Below, piece after piece: positions 7,777 to 16,475 of a stretch of DNA of 64,000 nucleotides (its first letter is position 1; every line of letters begins with the position of its first letter). Below the pieces are notes generated by a model. It was not told where the DNA came from. It saw only the letters and a program-made list of their open reading frames with translations, and ran no database searches. Location: positions 2,356,001-2,420,000 of the forward strand of contig OZ260083.1 of the NCBI GenBank assembly GCA_965284435.1. Direction: 5' to 3'. The translations under genes were made by a program, and so were the position numbers. Source of the stretch: CAIYZT01 sp947461435. GTDB lineage: Bacteria > Pseudomonadota > Alphaproteobacteria > Rhodobacterales > Rhodobacteraceae.

Positions 7777-10248
7777 ATGTTGACTGTTTTTAGATGGCTG
7801 GTGCGGATCACTACCGGTGTTCTTGTGTTGGCATTTGTCGTGGTTTTGGCCGCAGATTACTTTCTGTCACGATCCTTGCCGGATTATGACGAGGATTTTG
7901 TTGTAACCGGAATTTCGGGCCCCATTGAGATTGTAAGAAACAACGCAGACGTACCGCATATTTTCGCGCAGAATGACGAGGATGCGTTTTTTGCTTTAGG
8001 TTTTGCGCATGCGCAGGATCGCCTTTGGCAGATGACCATGTTGCGCCGCACGGCCCAAGGCAGGTTGTCCGAGATATTTGGCGAGCCTACTTTGGGCATT
8101 GACGAATTGATGCGTCGGTTTGATCTGTATGATCTGTCGCTGCAGTCGGTTTCTGTGCAAGATGCCCCGACCAAAGCCGCCTTGGAGGCCTATTCCAAAG
8201 GTGTGAACTCTTGGATATCGCAGGTCAACTTGGGCGCGCGCGGGCGCGGCGCACCAGAGTTCTTCTTGTTTGAACCCACTATTGATGCTTGGGCCCCCGC
8301 AGATTCAATCGCCATCATTAAGTTGATGGCTGTGCAATTGTCATCTCAACTGGAAAACGAAGTCTTGCGCGCTCAGCTTTCGTTGGTTCTGGACCCGGCC
8401 CGTTTGGCAGACATTTTGCCAGATGATCCGGGCCAGGCGATGATGGGCTTACCACAGTTTTCCCAAGTCATGCCGGGCGCTCCCGGCAAGCTGTCGGAAG
8501 GACAAGATTTTGCTTTGGTTGATGATCCCTTGTCACCCTTCAAGTCGCGTGACTTTGCAGGTGCGTCCAACTCTTGGGCAGCGGCCCCCGTGCGCACAGC
8601 CGCTAGCGGTTCACTTTTGGCGAATGATCCACATCTGGGCCTGACCGCGCCGTCCATTTGGTATCTGGCGCGCCTTCACCTTGCATCCGGGGATGTTATC
8701 GGTGGCACGATCCCCGGGGTACCGGTAATTCTTGTGGGACGATCGGAAAAACTGGGATGGGGGCTGACCTCGGCCTATCTGGACGATCAGGACCTTGTGA
8801 TTGAACGGATCAACCCGGACAATCCAGAACAGTATCTGACACCCGACGGACCAAAGAATTTCATCTCTCGTAAGACAATTGTGCAGATCAAGGACAAACC
8901 ATCCGTCACTTTGACCTTGCGATGGTCTGAATCCGGCCCGATCCTACCGGGCACGCATTATGATTTAGCAACCATTACCCCGGCCAATCATGTGGCGGCG
9001 CTGCAATGGACGGCGCTATCAGGGCAAGACACGTCCATGACGGCGGCATTCAATCTGATGAGGGCCCAATCGGTGGAACAAGCCGTTGCGGCGGGCGAGT
9101 TGTATGTCGCGCCAGCGCAGAACCTGATGCTGGCGGATGCCAACGGCATTGGATTTCAGATGATCGGCAAGATGCCGTCTCGCGATCCGTCGCACCGAAC
9201 CCTTGGGCGCATGCCAGCCCCGGGATGGGAGGGCAAGAACCGCTGGATTGGATACCTTCCCTACTCGGATAATCCGCGCGACATAAATCCGGCATCAGGC
9301 ATGCTGGGCAACACCAATAATCGCACCGTCGACAGGCCATTCCCCAACCATGTCAGCTATGATTGGGGGGACACTCAGAGGATCCAGCGGTTCCTTTCCT
9401 TGATGAAAGAACGCGATATCCACACGCGCGACAGCTTTATCGAGGCCCAGTTGGATACCGTTTCGCCAACCGCGCGAACTTTATTGCCACTCATCGGCGG
9501 GGATCTTTGGTTCACCGGCGCCCCTGCGGCTGATGGAACGCCCGAACGGCAACGTCAAAAGGCGCTTGACCTTCTTGCAAAGTGGAACGGGGAGATGAAT
9601 GAGCATCTGCCCGAACCGTTGATTGCCGAGGCGTGGCTGCGCGCACTGCAGCGGCGCTTGACGGCAGACGAGTTGGGGCCAATGGTGGACGCCTTTGATC
9701 ACCCTGAACCTGTCTTTATTGAACGGGTATATCGCAATGTCGCAGGTGCATCTGTCTGGTGCGATGTTGTGCAATCGGCGCCCACCGAGACCTGCACCGA
9801 TATTGCCCGGGACGCCTTGGATGATGCGCTTATTGATCTTGAAGCAACCTATGGGCCGGCTATCGAAAGTTGGCGGTGGGGGGATGCGCATCAGGCAACC
9901 CATGATCATCCGGTTTTGGGTCAGATCCCGTTCTTGCGTTATTTCGTAAACATCCGCCAATCGACCAGTGGCGGGGATAATACCTTGATGCGAGGCCGCA
10001 CACGAGGGACGGGCGCAAATCCCTATGAGAACGTTCACGCCGGCGCATACCGGGGCGTTTACGATTTTGCTGACCCCGACTCATCGGTTTTCATTATTTC
10101 AACCGGGCAATCGGGCCATCCCCTCAGCCGACATTATGATGACCTCAGTGTTCTTTGGCGCTCTGGTGAGTATATTCCGATGAGCCTTGATCCTGACCTG
10201 GCACGTGCGGGCGCCGTCGGGACCACAACGCTGTCGCCAATGCCTTAG
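7777..10248 (+). CDS. penicillin acylase family protein (Ntn hydrolase)
   Basis: An 823-residue precursor amidase of the penicillin G acylase / acyl-homoserine-lactone acylase superfamily. A hydrophobic segment at residues about 8-28 acts as signal or anchor, so it should work in the periplasm. The family is processed autocatalytically; the new N-terminal nucleophile of the beta chain is most likely the Ser of GASNSW (about residue 264), followed by LLANDPHLGL, a hallmark of the family. The natural substrate is unknown; it could be an amide, a peptide or an AHL. It is divergent from the dehydrogenase gene with about 90 bases between starts. Confidence 0.9.
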   Translation: MLTVFRWLVRITTGVLVLAFVVVLAADYFLSRSLPDYDEDFVVTGISGPIEIVRNNADVPHIFAQNDEDAFFALGFAHAQDRLWQMTMLRRTAQGRLSEIFGEPTLGIDELMRRFDLYDLSLQSVSVQDAPTKAALEAYSKGVNSWISQVNLGARGRGAPEFFLFEPTIDAWAPADSIAIIKLMAVQLSSQLENEVLRAQLSLVLDPARLADILPDDPGQAMMGLPQFSQVMPGAPGKLSEGQDFALVDDPLSPFKSRDFAGASNSWAAAPVRTAASGSLLANDPHLGLTAPSIWYLARLHLASGDVIGGTIPGVPVILVGRSEKLGWGLTSAYLDDQDLVIERINPDNPEQYLTPDGPKNFISRKTIVQIKDKPSVTLTLRWSESGPILPGTHYDLATITPANHVAALQWTALSGQDTSMTAAFNLMRAQSVEQAVAAGELYVAPAQNLMLADANGIGFQMIGKMPSRDPSHRTLGRMPAPGWEGKNRWIGYLPYSDNPRDINPASGMLGNTNNRTVDRPFPNHVSYDWGDTQRIQRFLSLMKERDIHTRDSFIEAQLDTVSPTARTLLPLIGGDLWFTGAPAADGTPERQRQKALDLLAKWNGEMNEHLPEPLIAEAWLRALQRRLTADELGPMVDAFDHPEPVFIERVYRNVAGASVWCDVVQSAPTETCTDIARDALDDALIDLEATYGPAIESWRWGDAHQATHDHPVLGQIPFLRYFVNIRQSTSGGDNTLMRGRTRGTGANPYENVHAGAYRGVYDFADPDSSVFIISTGQSGHPLSRHYDDLSVLWRSGEYIPMSLDPDLARAGAVGTTTLSPMP

Positions 10249-10255
10249 GGCTTTG

Positions 10256-11110
10256 TCATGTGACGTAATTCAGCATCCGAAGGACATCAAAGTAATGATC
10301 CGTTTCAAATCGGATCGTCTTGTTTCCGATATGCCAAGCGCCGGGATAGTGTTGGTGCCGCGCCGCAAGATTTGGGTTCGAATAGGTTATTTCCAGAATG
10401 TACCGCGGTTCAATCGGCAGGGCACAGGCCGCTAGATCCTCACTAAGGGCTGCCTTAACACCGTCTTGGATCGCGGCCCGCGCGCCCGCAGGAGACATGG
10501 ATACGGTCGATTGACCGGCCCCTTCCTTGACAGAACAGCGGTGTATGGCCGAGTTGATCTGCGCGATTTCGATCATCAATCCGGCGTCCCCGGAGACGAA
10601 TGCAACCGGCACTCCTATGCTGGCGGCCGCCAAGGCATGAATCAAAAACTCAGACGCGACGCGGCCGTTCAGCCGGATTTCAGCGGCATCAAGGGACAAG
10701 GTATGGGCAAGGGAGTTTGCCTCGGATCCGGCTGACGCATGATAGCCAATCATGACCACGGCATCAAAACTGTCGTCCAGTTCTTGAACCATACAAAATG
10801 GATGTCCTGCCCATGATCTTATGATTCTGACATCGGCGGGGAGCCGATCAAGCAGAAGATTTCGTCCCGAAGAATGCGCATCCTTGATCCATATTTCGGT
10901 CGCTCCAGCGGCCTTGGCCCCTTCCACTGCCGCCAAGGCCTCTTGCGTCATGATGTCACGGAACTCTGTGTAATCCGCATGGGTCTTTTCGGCTTCGTCC
11001 CAGTGCGTAATCCCGGCGCAGCCTTCAATATCGACCGAAATATAGACCTTAAAGGTCTCTGTACCGTTTTTCCTGCCGGGCCGTCCAACAGACGGTAATT
11101 TGCCAGCCAT
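10256..11110 (-). CDS. M55 family metallopeptidase (D-aminopeptidase)
   Basis: Homologous to DppA, the zinc-dependent D-aminopeptidase. Seen: the zinc-site signature SVDIEG near the N-terminus, KDAHSSGRNLLLDRLP, and VMIGYHASAGS, all typical of M55. Likely role: hydrolysis of D-amino-acid-containing peptides. The start is unsure. The only ATG upstream of the conserved SVDIEG segment is at 11110, preceded by AGGGAGAAG, which makes the gene overlap the end of hflX by 62 bases. Overlap and strand suggest co-transcription with hfq-hflX. Confidence 0.85.
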   Translation of the reverse strand: MAGKLPSVGRPGRKNGTETFKVYISVDIEGCAGITHWDEAEKTHADYTEFRDIMTQEALAAVEGAKAAGATEIWIKDAHSSGRNLLLDRLPADVRIIRSWAGHPFCMVQELDDSFDAVVMIGYHASAGSEANSLAHTLSLDAAEIRLNGRVASEFLIHALAAASIGVPVAFVSGDAGLMIEIAQINSAIHRCSVKEGAGQSTVSMSPAGARAAIQDGVKAALSEDLAACALPIEPRYILEITYSNPNLAARHQHYPGAWHIGNKTIRFETDHYFDVLRMLNYVT

Positions 11111-12398
11111 CTTCTCCCTGCTCCTCTGTCTCGATCACATCTTCGGCGTGCAGCCATGCACGGCGGCGTCCTTCGCCGAACGATAATGTCAAAACACGCA
11201 CCGATCTTTCCTCATCGAACTGATGAGATATCGCACCCAATAATCCGTCAATTCCCTGCCCCGTCAAAGCAGACACAGGAAAAACCATCGGCCGATTCTC
11301 TGCCTGAGACTCCAACGAATCCCGGGCCGAGCCACTTACAAGATCAAGCTTGTTCCACACTTCCAACTGCAAGGTCTGAACGGGCAACCCGATTGCCGAA
11401 AGAATGTCTGCCACATCTTGCGCTTGTTCAGCACTTTCAGGATGTGCAATGTCGCGGACATGCAAGACCAGATCGGCCTCGAGGACCTCCTCCAGCGTGG
11501 CGCGGAAAGCGGCCACAAGCTGGGTCGGAAGATCTGAGATGAACCCCACAGTATCAGATAAAATGATTTTCCGCCCCGACGGCAAGGTCACACCGCGCAT
11601 CGTCGGATCCAGAGTGGCAAAAAGCATATCTTTTGCCAGCACATCCGCGCCTGTGATGCGGTTGAACAAGGTCGATTTTCCAGCATTGGTGTATCCCACC
11701 AACGCAACAATCGGAAACGGCACTTTCGCCCGGGCAGCCCGATGCAAAACCCGTGTTTTGACGACGCGCTCCAACTGACGCTTCAGGCGGACCACCTGAT
11801 CATCAATGGCACGTCTGTCCGATTCGATCTGTGTTTCACCGGGGCCGCCCACAAAACCAAAACCGCCCCTTTGGCGTTCAAGGTGCGTCCAGGCCCGCAC
11901 CAAGCGCGAGCGTTGATACGACAGGGCCGCCAATTCGACCTGCAACACGCCTTCTCGCGTGCGGGCGCGGTCGGCAAAAATCTCGAGGATCAGGCCCGTT
12001 CGATCGAGGAGCTTGACGCCCCATTCCTTTTCCAAATTCCGTTGCTGGATTGGGCTGACAACCCCATCAACAAGAACAAGCTCGATCTCGGCGTCCTTAA
12101 AGACTTTGCCAAGTTCAGCGACTTTACCCGACCCCAATAGGGTGCCGGCTTGCACTTTTTGAAGACGAACGACTTCGGCCCCCAAAACGGTGATCCCAGG
12201 AAGGGCATTTGCCAATGAAACAGCCTCCGCCAGCCCCAGTTCGGGCAGCCTACGGGCCGTTCGGCTTTTCAGGTCTGGGTGAAGAACAAACGCGCGTGTC
12301 GGCTCTACAGCAGTTTCGTGCGATGCTGTTGGTGCTCTGAGGCGATCTCTTTCATCAAAGTCAAAAGGATCACTCTCGTCGTCAGGAAGGTCAGCGAT
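11049..12398 (-). CDS. hflX: ribosome-associated GTPase HflX, probably starting at ATC
   Basis: HflX is a P-loop GTPase that splits or rescues stalled ribosomes. Seen: G1 GYTNAGKSTLFN, G3 DTVGF, G4 NKLD, and the HflX-specific GSGKVAEL and QRSRLVRAWTHLERQRGG. The first canonical start in frame is a TTG at 12215, but upstream codons in the same frame encode TRAFVLHPDLKSRTARRLPE, the conserved HflX N-terminus. The open frame reaches back to an ATC at 12398-12396, which overlaps the hfq stop as TAATC, just where a TAATG junction would be expected. With that start the product is 449 residues, normal for the family. No ATG, GTG or TTG occurs in between. Confidence 0.9.
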   Translation of the reverse strand: MADLPDDESDPFDFDERDRLRAPTASHETAVEPTRAFVLHPDLKSRTARRLPELGLAEAVSLANALPGITVLGAEVVRLQKVQAGTLLGSGKVAELGKVFKDAEIELVLVDGVVSPIQQRNLEKEWGVKLLDRTGLILEIFADRARTREGVLQVELAALSYQRSRLVRAWTHLERQRGGFGFVGGPGETQIESDRRAIDDQVVRLKRQLERVVKTRVLHRAARAKVPFPIVALVGYTNAGKSTLFNRITGADVLAKDMLFATLDPTMRGVTLPSGRKIILSDTVGFISDLPTQLVAAFRATLEEVLEADLVLHVRDIAHPESAEQAQDVADILSAIGLPVQTLQLEVWNKLDLVSGSARDSLESQAENRPMVFPVSALTGQGIDGLLGAISHQFDEERSVRVLTLSFGEGRRRAWLHAEDVIETEEQGEDGWQITVCWTARQEKRYRDL

Positions 12399-12631
12399 TA
12401 TTCTTCACCATCATAAAGGTTGACCGGACCACCCGGCATGATTGTCGAAATGGCGTGTTTATACACCAACTGCGACTGTCCATCCCTGCGCAACAAAACG
12501 CAAAAGTTGTCAAACCACGTTATGACACCTTGAAGCTTGACGCCATTGATCAGGAATATTGTTACCGGAATCTTTGCCTTGCGAACGTGATTCAGAAAGG
12601 CGTCCTGTAAATTTTGTTTATCGGCGGCCAT
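12398..12631 (-). CDS. hfq: RNA chaperone Hfq
   Basis: A 77-residue Sm-like RNA chaperone that helps sRNAs pair with mRNAs. Seen: QNLQDAFLNHVRKAKIPVTIFLINGVKLQG (Sm1) and the YKHAIST Sm2 motif. The ATG at 12631 gives MAADKQNLQ; the longer frame to 12664 adds a non-family extension. It lies upstream of hflX in the usual order, with a one-base overlap at the stop. Confidence 0.96.
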   Translation of the reverse strand: MAADKQNLQDAFLNHVRKAKIPVTIFLINGVKLQGVITWFDNFCVLLRRDGQSQLVYKHAISTIMPGGPVNLYDGEE

Positions 12632-12739
12632 TTGACTATGCCTTTTGTTTAGGGATTTCACCAACCCTCATTTGGCGAACGGGGTCTTGGATTGACTATG
12701 CTGGGGAATTTCCCGGGTTTCCAGCTAAAAAAGTGTTTA

Positions 12740-14134
12740 TCATTCGTCGTCCTCATCGTCGGCCAGTGTTCCCTTTCCCGAAGAGACGACGCCAAGCGAC
12801 TTCAGCTTTCGATGAAGGGCGCTGCGTTCCATGCCGACAAAGCCTGCGGTGCGGCTGATATTGCCCGAGAACCGGTTTATCTGAGTTAACAGATATTCGC
12901 GCTCAAATACTTCGCGGGCTTCGCGAAGGGGCAAGGTGGCCACAACGCCACCCAGAATCATCCGCCCGCCAGAGGATTCGGGTGCCTCTTGCCCGGGCAG
13001 TTCGCGCCCTTCGATGGCTCCTGCCGAATCTCCCAGAATAAGCACCCGCTCTATGACGTTTCGCAGTTGGCGAATGTTCCCGGGCCATTGCATGGTTTGA
13101 AGCATCGCCTCGGATTCCGATGAAAGACCTCGGTTTGGCAGGCCTTGGCTGCGGTGGAACATCTCGATGAAATGCCGTGCCAGTTCGGGAATGTCCTCGC
13201 GTCGATCCTCAAGGGAAGGCACCGAAATGGGGACCACATTCAGCCGGTCGTACAATTCCTGACGAAACGCACCTTTGGTGATTTCCTGCCGCAGATCGCG
13301 GGTGGTTGACGAAATGACGCGTAAATCGACCCGTACCTTGTCAGATCCACCAAAACGCGTGAACTGCTGCTCTGTCAGTACACGCAAGATCTTGGATTGG
13401 CTTCCAAGAGGCATGTCTGCGACTTCGTCAAGATAAACGATGCCGCCATGGGCTTGCTCCAACAGGCCCTTTTCAACACCTCGCTCGCTGGTTTCTCGTC
13501 CAAACAAGACTTCTTCAAGGCGTTCAGGCTCAATCGTCGCGGCAGAGACGCTGATGAAGGGACCCGCGGCCCTGTTGGAATGAGAATGGATAAATCGCGC
13601 CGCCATTTCCTTGCCGGATCCGGCAGGTCCTGTCAGCATGACCCTGCCGTTCGATTTGGTGACCTTTTCAAGCTGCGCTTTCAGCGCCTTGAACGCAGGC
13701 GATCCGCCAAGCATGTCAGAGGATGTCGTGTCACGCCGCCGCAGGTCAGCATTTTCACGGCGCAGTCGGCTGGTCTCCATCGCGCGGGTGACCACAACCA
13801 TCAACTGATCGATGTTGAACGGCTTTTCAATGAAATCGTAGGCACCTTGCTTAATGGCTGCGACTGCAATTTCGATATTTCCGTGTCCGGAGATGATGAC
13901 CACGGGCACATCTGGATTGTCACGTTTGACGGATTTGAGAATGTCTATTCCATCCATCCGGCTGTCTTTCAGCCAGATATCCAGAATCATCAGCGCAGGC
14001 GGCTCGGCGTTGATCTCGCTCATGCAATCGTCCGAGTTACCAGCAAGACGAACGGTAAACCCTTCATCTCGAAGGATATCGCCGATCAATTCCCGAATGT
14101 CTTTCTCATCGTCAACAATCAAAATACTGGACAT
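12740..14134 (-). CDS. ntrX: response regulator NtrX
   Basis: NtrX is the DNA-binding partner of NtrY, acting in nitrogen, redox and envelope control in alphaproteobacteria. Seen: a receiver domain with a likely phospho-acceptor Asp in LMILDIWLKD (about residue 53), an AAA+ domain with Walker A GPAGSGKE near residue 168 and Walker B GIVYLDEV, and a C-terminal Fis-type helix (GNISRTAGFVGMERSALHRKLKSLG). The GAFTGA sigma-54 contact loop is absent: the chain runs LFGRETSERGVEKGLLEQAHGG. The ATG at 14134 has AAGGAG seven bases upstream and sits two bases after the ntrY stop. Length 464 residues. Confidence 0.94.
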   Translation of the reverse strand: MSSILIVDDEKDIRELIGDILRDEGFTVRLAGNSDDCMSEINAEPPALMILDIWLKDSRMDGIDILKSVKRDNPDVPVVIISGHGNIEIAVAAIKQGAYDFIEKPFNIDQLMVVVTRAMETSRLRRENADLRRRDTTSSDMLGGSPAFKALKAQLEKVTKSNGRVMLTGPAGSGKEMAARFIHSHSNRAAGPFISVSAATIEPERLEEVLFGRETSERGVEKGLLEQAHGGIVYLDEVADMPLGSQSKILRVLTEQQFTRFGGSDKVRVDLRVISSTTRDLRQEITKGAFRQELYDRLNVVPISVPSLEDRREDIPELARHFIEMFHRSQGLPNRGLSSESEAMLQTMQWPGNIRQLRNVIERVLILGDSAGAIEGRELPGQEAPESSGGRMILGGVVATLPLREAREVFEREYLLTQINRFSGNISRTAGFVGMERSALHRKLKSLGVVSSGKGTLADDEDDE

Positions 14135-14136
14135 CT

Positions 14137-16386
14137 TCACTCTCCTTGGGCTTTGCGCGCCCCTTTGCGGCGGGGGGCACGGGGCAGATGGATGACAGCC
14201 ATCGCCCCAAAATGGTCGTTACCTTCAAACGTGTCAGCATCACGAAGATCGAGCGTTCCACCATGTTCCTCGATGATCTTCTTGACGATGGGCAGACCCA
14301 GACCGGTACCCTTTTCTCGGGTTGTTACATAGGGTTCGAACAGGCGCGCTCGGTCTGGGGGAAGCCCGGTTCCATTGTCCGATACGCAAATTTTAACATC
14401 CGCTTCATCTGCCGTCATGAGAATTGAAATCTGACCCTTGAATCCCGGGATCAATTTATCTCGTTGCGCCTCGATCGACTCGCCTGCGTTCTTGATAAGA
14501 TTTATAAGGGCTTGACCGATCATGGTGGCATCAAGATCCAGCATGATGGGCTCGGCAGGCAGCGATTTGACAAAACGAACCTCTGGCTGACCGTTTTCTT
14601 GCAAGAGCACTGCCCCTTTCACAAGCGCCACCAAGTCTTCATCCTTGCGCACAGGTTCGGGCATGCGGGCGAACTTAGAAAACTCATCCACGATTCGGCG
14701 AAGATCATTGGTCTGGCGTACGATCACTTCTGTATATTGTTCCAGCTCTGCCGGATCTTTGACCTGATTGATGTATTTGCGGCGGATACGCTCTGCCGAC
14801 AGCTGAATAGGCGTCAAAGGGTTCTTGATTTCGTGCGCAATTCGGCGGGCGACGTCGCCCCAGGCGGCCATGCGCTGCGCCGAGACGAGATCTGTAACGT
14901 CGTCGAAAGCCACAACATAGCCTTCCAAGCCACGCTCGCCGCGCCGTTCTGACAACCGGACCAACAGGCTTTCCTGTCTTCCCCGTCTGATAAGCCGCAA
15001 CTCTTCTTGGGCGACAGCCATATCACCCTCTTGCAGTCGGTCGAAAAGTGCCGCGAATTCTGGAATTGCAAAGCGCAGCTCCTGTCCCTCGACCTCGAGA
15101 GGGTTGAAATCCAGCAAACGCGCTGCGGCAGGGTTTGCAAAATCAACTTTGCCCGCAGGATCCAAACCCATGACGCCAGCAGTGACGGACGATAGGACAG
15201 AGTCAAAAAGCCGCCGCCGCGTTTCAGACTGCTGATTGCTGAGCAAAAGCGCTTCGCGCTGGCCTTTAAGTTGACGCGTCATCTGATTGAAAAGACGACC
15301 TAACATGGAAATTTCATCGTCTCCAGGTTCTTCGACAACCTGAATATCAAGATCCCCGGCGCCCACCCTTTGCGCCGCAAGTGCCAGTCGGCCAACGGGG
15401 CGCGACAGACGCTCGGCAAACCACAGGCCTCCCCAGATAGCAGCCAGTATGACGATCACCGCGAAACCAAGATAGAGCAGGCCGAAATTGAACAGGATTT
15501 TCCCTCGATCGCTTTCCAGTTGCTGATAAAGCGCCACGTTTTGTTGGGTTTCATCCAAAAGCCCCAAGATGGCCCCGTCCACCTTGCGCGCGACATACAA
15601 AAATCTGTCGGGAAAACTGGGAAGAAAGACCAATGCGCGAAATTCGTTGTTGGGCCAGTCTTCGATCAGAACCACTTCACCAGATCGCGCGCGGGCCAAC
15701 TCTTCCGGTGACGGCTTTTCAAAATCAAAAAGATAGCTCCGTTCGCCTCGGGTGCGCAGGTCACCAAGGCCATCTATCAAGAAAACTTCTTTCAAACCGC
15801 GCTGCACCGCCGCTTGGCCCTGCGTCAGCAATGGTCGTATGTCACTGTCTTGCAAGAAAAACTGCGATTGCTTTGCGATTTCCAAATATCCTGAAAGGCT
15901 TTTGGCGTCTTCGCTTAACGTCTTGCGATGTTCATCCTCATAGGCTTGGGCAGCGGCTAGTGACGAGCCGACCACATTTGACACACGTTCCGAAAACCAA
16001 CCTTCCAGTCCGACGTTCACGGTAAGGACAGCAAAGACGGCCACCAGCACCGTTGGAATCAGCGCTACGATTGCAAAGACACCTGTCAGACGCAGGTGAA
16101 GTCTTGAGCCGGCCGATTGGCTGCGCCTGTCGGCAATCATGCGGGCGACGCGCGCAAGGACCAAAGCGGCCACCAGAAGGACGTAAACCAGGTCTGCCAG
16201 CAAGACGAGGCGCAGCTTTTCGCTGTCAGCGCCCAAATTCAAAGGACCAAAGGCCAAATAAGTCAGCAAACCCAAAATCGGGCCAAGGATAACCAAACAA
16301 AAGGTTAAAGCATTTTGAACACGCCTTTGGCGGCGCAGTCGCTCTAGTCGTTGCTTCCAGCCAATACTCAGACCTTTGCCCTTCAC
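14137..16386 (-). CDS. ntrY: sensor histidine kinase NtrY
   Basis: Membrane sensor kinase of the NtrY/NtrX pair. Seen: several N-terminal transmembrane helices (ALTFCLVILGPILGLLTYLAF, LVYVLLVAALVLARV, GVFAIVALIPTVLVAVFAVLTV, then another near residue 300), a HAMP linker, a PAS domain, the phospho-acceptor region AHEIKNPLTPIQLSAERIRRK near residue 515, and an ATPase domain with DNGTGLP and GTGLGLPIVKKI. The start is unsure: a GTG at 16386 has a GGTGG about nine bases upstream, while a TTG at 16395 gives three more residues. Transcribed with ntrX. Confidence 0.93.
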   Translation of the reverse strand: MKGKGLSIGWKQRLERLRRQRRVQNALTFCLVILGPILGLLTYLAFGPLNLGADSEKLRLVLLADLVYVLLVAALVLARVARMIADRRSQSAGSRLHLRLTGVFAIVALIPTVLVAVFAVLTVNVGLEGWFSERVSNVVGSSLAAAQAYEDEHRKTLSEDAKSLSGYLEIAKQSQFFLQDSDIRPLLTQGQAAVQRGLKEVFLIDGLGDLRTRGERSYLFDFEKPSPEELARARSGEVVLIEDWPNNEFRALVFLPSFPDRFLYVARKVDGAILGLLDETQQNVALYQQLESDRGKILFNFGLLYLGFAVIVILAAIWGGLWFAERLSRPVGRLALAAQRVGAGDLDIQVVEEPGDDEISMLGRLFNQMTRQLKGQREALLLSNQQSETRRRLFDSVLSSVTAGVMGLDPAGKVDFANPAAARLLDFNPLEVEGQELRFAIPEFAALFDRLQEGDMAVAQEELRLIRRGRQESLLVRLSERRGERGLEGYVVAFDDVTDLVSAQRMAAWGDVARRIAHEIKNPLTPIQLSAERIRRKYINQVKDPAELEQYTEVIVRQTNDLRRIVDEFSKFARMPEPVRKDEDLVALVKGAVLLQENGQPEVRFVKSLPAEPIMLDLDATMIGQALINLIKNAGESIEAQRDKLIPGFKGQISILMTADEADVKICVSDNGTGLPPDRARLFEPYVTTREKGTGLGLPIVKKIIEEHGGTLDLRDADTFEGNDHFGAMAVIHLPRAPRRKGARKAQGE

Positions 16387-16475
16387 GCCTCGCAACCACC
16401 ATTTTTTGGGCTGGCGCGAGATCGGGCCAACGCACAGTCGGCCGCGTCAATTTGAACACGGCACCTGTGGCTATA

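Noticed and set aside
12692..12730. GGGAATTTCCC palindrome after ntrX as a terminator
   Set aside because: The T-run lies on the wrong side and the stem is short.
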